DNA from: Trueperaceae bacterium
Lineage (GTDB): Bacteria > Deinococcota > Deinococci > Deinococcales > Trueperaceae
Reading direction: 5' to 3'
NCBI GenBank assembly: GCA_023954415.1
Contig: JAMLIB010000002.1
Location: 316,599-380,598, forward strand
DNA: 64,000 bases
The position numbers and the translations under genes were made by a program. Shown piece by piece: positions 61,326 to 64,000 of this stretch. The notes under the pieces were generated by a model. That model was given only the letters and a program-made list of their open reading frames with translations. It ran no database searches and was not told the DNA's origin. Position 1 is the stretch's first letter, and every line of letters starts with the position of its first letter.

Positions 61326-62035
61326 CCGCCGTCGGCCCCCAGGCTGTAACCGACCCCGCGGACGGTCCGGATCGGCTCGCCAGCGCCGGCCTCGCGGAGC
61401 TTCCTGCGCAAGTGCGTGAGGTGGATGTCGACGGCGCGTTCGAGCGCGTCGCTCTCCGGCATGGCGTTCTCGATGAGTTCGGCGCGCGAGATCACCCTGT
61501 CCGGGGTGGCGGCCAGGTGCTCGAGGAGGCGGTACTCGGTCGGCGTCAGGTCCACAGCGGCGCCGGCCACGCTCACGCGATGCGAGTAGGAGTCGATCTC
61601 GAGCGTCCCGACGTGGATCGCCGACCGGCCCTCCGTCGAGTAGGCACGTCGCATGAGCGCCGCCACCCGGCTGAGGAGGCGCCTGGCGCTGACGGGCTTC
61701 ACGAGGTAGTCGTCGCCGCCGAGGTGCAGGCCGGCGATCTCGTCGGCCTCCTCCGCCCTGGCGGTGAGGATCAGCACGGGGGTCGTGGCCTTCTCCCGGA
61801 TGCGCCGCAACACCTCTAGGCCGTCGAGCAGGGGCAGCCCGAGGTCGAGGATGAGGAGGTCGGGCCGCCACCGGTCGTGGTAGTCGAGGGCGCGCAGGCC
61901 GTCGCGGGCCTTCTCCGTGCTGCAACCCGCCTGACGCAGGTACAGCTCGATGATGTCGGCGAGGCTCTCCTCGTCCTCGACGATCAGCACGCGCCGTCCT
62001 GCGAGCGCCTTGGTGTCTGCCAGAGCTTGTGACAT
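61322..62035 (-). CDS. OmpR-family response regulator
   Basis: A 237-residue regulator. The receiver domain has the acidic pair in VLIVEDEES, the phospho-Asp in LLILDLGLPLLDG and the Lys in DYLVKPVSA; the C-terminal winged helix holds LTPTEYRLLEHLAATPDRVI and VDIHLTHLRRKL. TATGCT (complement of 62045-62050) lies nine bases before the ATG. It is divergent from the VTC-DUF4956-CotH-like genes across a 111-bp gap and is their likeliest regulator. Confidence 0.92.
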   Translation of the reverse strand: MSQALADTKALAGRRVLIVEDEESLADIIELYLRQAGCSTEKARDGLRALDYHDRWRPDLLILDLGLPLLDGLEVLRRIREKATTPVLILTARAEEADEIAGLHLGGDDYLVKPVSARRLLSRVAALMRRAYSTEGRSAIHVGTLEIDSYSHRVSVAGAAVDLTPTEYRLLEHLAATPDRVISRAELIENAMPESDALERAVDIHLTHLRRKLREAGAGEPIRTVRGVGYSLGADGG

Positions 62036-62146
62036 CGTGCGTGAAGCATAGCGTCACCATGTTCAGGTTCCGTTTCGCCCCGGGCCACGTTCTCGCGGCG
62101 AAGGGCCTCAAACGCAACCGAAACAGTCGTTGCCTAGCCTTCGGGC

Positions 62147-62968
62147 ATGAGAGCAGACCAGACAGAGAGGCTGGGCGCGGCGGTGGACGCCTTCCCGAGG
62201 ATCGGTCTCCACGAGCTGCGCGGAGCCAGCCTGATGAGCCGCGTCGACCAGAAGTTCGTCGTCCATCTGGCGGACCTGATAGCCGTCCTCGAGGGCGCGC
62301 GCGGCGCGTACCGCGCCGTCTCCCTCGAGGGCGAGGTATGGCAGCCCTACTCGACGCGCTACTTCGACACGCCCGGCTTCGGGCTCCTGCGCGCCCATCA
62401 CCGTGGCAGGACGCCGCGAGCGAAGGTCCGTAGCCGCGTCTACCTCAGCAGCGGCCTCTCGTTCCTCGAGGTCAAGAACCGCCTCAACGACGGCCGCACG
62501 GTCAAGCGCCGCGTCCAGACGAGCGATCCCTCGCGGGCGCCGGCCGCGGACGAGCTCTCCGGGCTCCTGCTCGCCGACCTCGCCCTGGACGCCGCCCCGA
62601 GCGACCTGCTCGGCGACACGGCCGGCGGCGCGCTCGGCGACCGGCCCTTGGAGACCAAGCTCCTCAACGGCTACAGGCGCCTCACCCTGGTGCACCAGGC
62701 GCGCCCGGAGCGCGTGACGATCGACACCGACCTCACGTTCGCCTCAGGCGCAGCGAGCCTCGCGCTGGTGGGCACGGCGATCATCGAGGTCAAGCAGGCG
62801 CGGCTGGACAACCGGTCGGAGTTCCTCCGGGCCGTGCGCGCCCAACGGGTGCGGCCGCGGGGCTTCAGCAAGTACTGCGTCTTCGCGAGCCTGCTCGACC
62901 CGTCGCTGCCACGGAACCGTCTGCTGCCGACCATCCGGGCCGTGACGCCCTGGGTAGTGGAGGCCTGA
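62147..62968 (+). CDS. VTC domain protein, polyphosphate polymerase-like
   Basis: A 273-residue protein of the VTC/triphosphate-tunnel fold, related to the catalytic domain of yeast polyphosphate polymerase Vtc4. Tunnel residues appear in the expected order: SRVDQKFVV, YSTRYFDTPGF, RAKVRSRVY, FLEVKNR, VKRR, AIIEVKQ and FSKYCVF. It would be cytoplasmic. TAGCCT (62135-62140) ends six bases before the ATG, pointing to a leaderless transcript. Whether it makes polyphosphate or another phosphate polymer is not known. Confidence 0.82.
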   Translation: MRADQTERLGAAVDAFPRIGLHELRGASLMSRVDQKFVVHLADLIAVLEGARGAYRAVSLEGEVWQPYSTRYFDTPGFGLLRAHHRGRTPRAKVRSRVYLSSGLSFLEVKNRLNDGRTVKRRVQTSDPSRAPAADELSGLLLADLALDAAPSDLLGDTAGGALGDRPLETKLLNGYRRLTLVHQARPERVTIDTDLTFASGAASLALVGTAIIEVKQARLDNRSEFLRAVRAQRVRPRGFSKYCVFASLLDPSLPRNRLLPTIRAVTPWVVEA

Positions 62969-62971
62969 GCC

Positions 62972-63616
62972 GTGGTGTCCCCTGACCTGACGAACTTCGT
63001 CCTCGGCGCGCTCCTCAACCTCGCGTTCGCGATCCTGATCGCGCGCTTCGTCTACTACCCCGGCCGCGGCAACCGGGAGTACGTCTTCGCCTTCCTCGGC
63101 TCCAACGTCACCGTCTACTTCGTGATGAGCCTCCTGACGCGCCTCGAGATCGGGGTCGGCGTCGGTTTCGGCCTCTTCGCGCTCTTCTCCATCCTGCGCT
63201 ACCGGACGGACGAGCTCCCGATCCGCGAGATGACCTACCTCTTCGTCCTCATGGCGCTCCCGGTGTTCAACTCGGTCCTGGCCACGCAGGGGGCGTACTG
63301 GCAGCTCGGGCTGTCGAACGGCTTCCTGGTGGCGGTCCTCTTCGTGCTCGAGAAGGAGTGGGGCTTCCGGTTCGCCGAGACCCACACCGTCCGGTACGAC
63401 AACGCGGCCCTCTGCTCGCCCCTGAGGCGCCAGGACCTCCTCGACGACCTCCGGGCGCGCACGGGCCTCCCCGTCCACGGCGTGACCGTCAAGCAGGTCG
63501 ACCTGCTGCACGACTCCGCCCTCCTACAAGTCCACTACTACGCTCCCCAGGCTCACGCTCCGGGGAACGACCTCGCCCGGCACGGCCGGGGACAAGGAGA
63601 CGACCACCATGCGTAA
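62972..63616 (+). CDS. DUF4956 membrane protein
   Basis: A 214-residue protein with four hydrophobic helices (about residues 5-110) and a soluble C-terminal domain. GIGLFALFSILRYRTDELPI-like sequence (here GFGLFALFSILRYRTDELPI) is the DUF4956 hallmark. The GTG start has GGAGG upstream and lies three bases after the VTC stop. DUF4956 genes are typically found with VTC and CotH genes; the protein may form a channel or membrane base for the complex. Its stop overlaps the next gene by eight bases. Confidence 0.82.
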   Translation: MVSPDLTNFVLGALLNLAFAILIARFVYYPGRGNREYVFAFLGSNVTVYFVMSLLTRLEIGVGVGFGLFALFSILRYRTDELPIREMTYLFVLMALPVFNSVLATQGAYWQLGLSNGFLVAVLFVLEKEWGFRFAETHTVRYDNAALCSPLRRQDLLDDLRARTGLPVHGVTVKQVDLLHDSALLQVHYYAPQAHAPGNDLARHGRGQGDDHHA

Positions 63617-64000
63617 GCGCGCCATCTCGCTTCTCATCGCCGTAGCCTTCACGCTCCTCATAGGCCCCTGGGGCGCCGCGTTCGCCCAGGAACAGGCCCA
63701 GACGGGCGACCCGACGACGGGTCAGCCGCCCCAGGGCTGGCCGCCGGCGGGCGGAGCGCCGGCGGACTTCCCGAACGGCTTCCCCGGCGGCTTCCCGGAG
63801 GATCTCCCCGATGGCTTCCCACCCGACTTCCCTGCCGACTTCCCGGCCGACTTCCCTGGCGGGATGCCGCCCTTCGGCGACGCGCAGGCCCAGGGCCAGT
63901 TCGGCGGGCCCCGGGGCGGCATGCCGGGCGGTCGGGGCGGCGGCGGCTTCGGACCCGACCAGCAGGAGTACGAGCTCGTCGACGAGTTCGACGAGGACGG
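63609..64000 (+). CDS. Exported Pro/Gly/Phe-rich protein, probable CotH-like kinase (partial)
   Basis: Only the first 130 residues are in the window. A signal peptide ends near AAFAQ (residue 27). Residues about 50-85 repeat a PxGFP/PxDFP pattern (FPNGFPGGFPEDLPDGFPPD), then a Gly-rich stretch leads to an acidic segment EYELVDEFDEDG where the frame runs off the end. In other genomes the third gene after VTC and DUF4956 is usually a CotH-family protein, whose relatives are secreted kinases; that identity is inferred from order only. AAGGAG precedes the ATG. Confidence 0.6.
   Translation, partial: MRKRAISLLIAVAFTLLIGPWGAAFAQEQAQTGDPTTGQPPQGWPPAGGAPADFPNGFPGGFPEDLPDGFPPDFPADFPADFPGGMPPFGDAQAQGQFGGPRGGMPGGRGGGGFGPDQQEYELVDEFDED

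Overview
The window is GC-rich bacterial DNA that reads like a member of the Deinococcota, probably close to Truepera. Three signs point there. The first gene is Gfh1, the anti-cleavage relative of GreA known from Thermus and Deinococcus. The rRNA unit is 23S-5S-tRNA-Gly with no 16S beside it, as in Thermus. Many genes have a TANNNT -10 hexamer 5-9 bases before the start codon, the layout of leaderless transcripts. Phylum placement is inference; no 16S is present to settle it.

Layout. 0-7.4 kb: gfh1, a lytic transglycosylase, a Nudix hydrolase, a YceI/HxlR divergent pair, a two-gene ABC exporter and a small membrane protein. 7.4-11.7 kb (minus): promoter, 23S rRNA, 5S rRNA, tRNA-Gly(GCC) and a terminator. 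The 23S gene is interrupted after E. coli position U1931 by a 655-nt group I intron that encodes a LAGLIDADG endonuclease. 11.9-19.1 kb (plus): a LacI-regulated sugar ABC operon whose two permeases carry unusual insertions, ending in a debranching-type glucosidase. 19.2-25.8 kb: 5-oxoprolinase genes pxpA and a pxpB-pxpC fusion, a cation/proton antiporter, methylglyoxal synthase, DinB and OsmC proteins, and 5-formyl-THF cyclo-ligase. 25.8-33.6 kb (minus): one tightly coupled operon of ROK regulator, amidohydrolase, argininosuccinate-lyase-like enzyme, sugar ABC transporter and PfkB kinase. Its substrate is unknown.

33.7-57.6 kb is dominated by polyamine and amine metabolism: a major facilitator superfamily (MFS) transporter, aldehyde dehydrogenase, two class III aminotransferases, a flavin amine oxidase and a GNAT. 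Further along are potB-potC with a 4-hydroxybutyrate-type CoA-transferase, and potD-potA followed by a C45 hydrolase and two GNATs. Together these could import putrescine or spermidine and convert it through aminobutyrate-type intermediates to acyl-CoA. Set among them are a DUF1648 membrane protein, an AAA_14/DUF4143 ATPase behind 23-bp tandem repeats, a transglutaminase-like protein, rbsK-rbsR, and a decayed MNT-type toxin-antitoxin pair.

57.6-64 kb: a thioesterase, mutM (apparently started by AUC) and hisA overlap in one operon. A two-component system then lies divergent from a VTC-DUF4956-CotH-like cluster that runs off the window end.

Most promising for follow-up are the 23S intron, the ROK/lyase/amidohydrolase operon, the VTC-DUF4956-CotH-like cluster with its adjacent two-component system, the AUC start of mutM, and the 23-bp repeats at 43 kb. 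All functional statements rest on motif recognition and gene context, without database searches.
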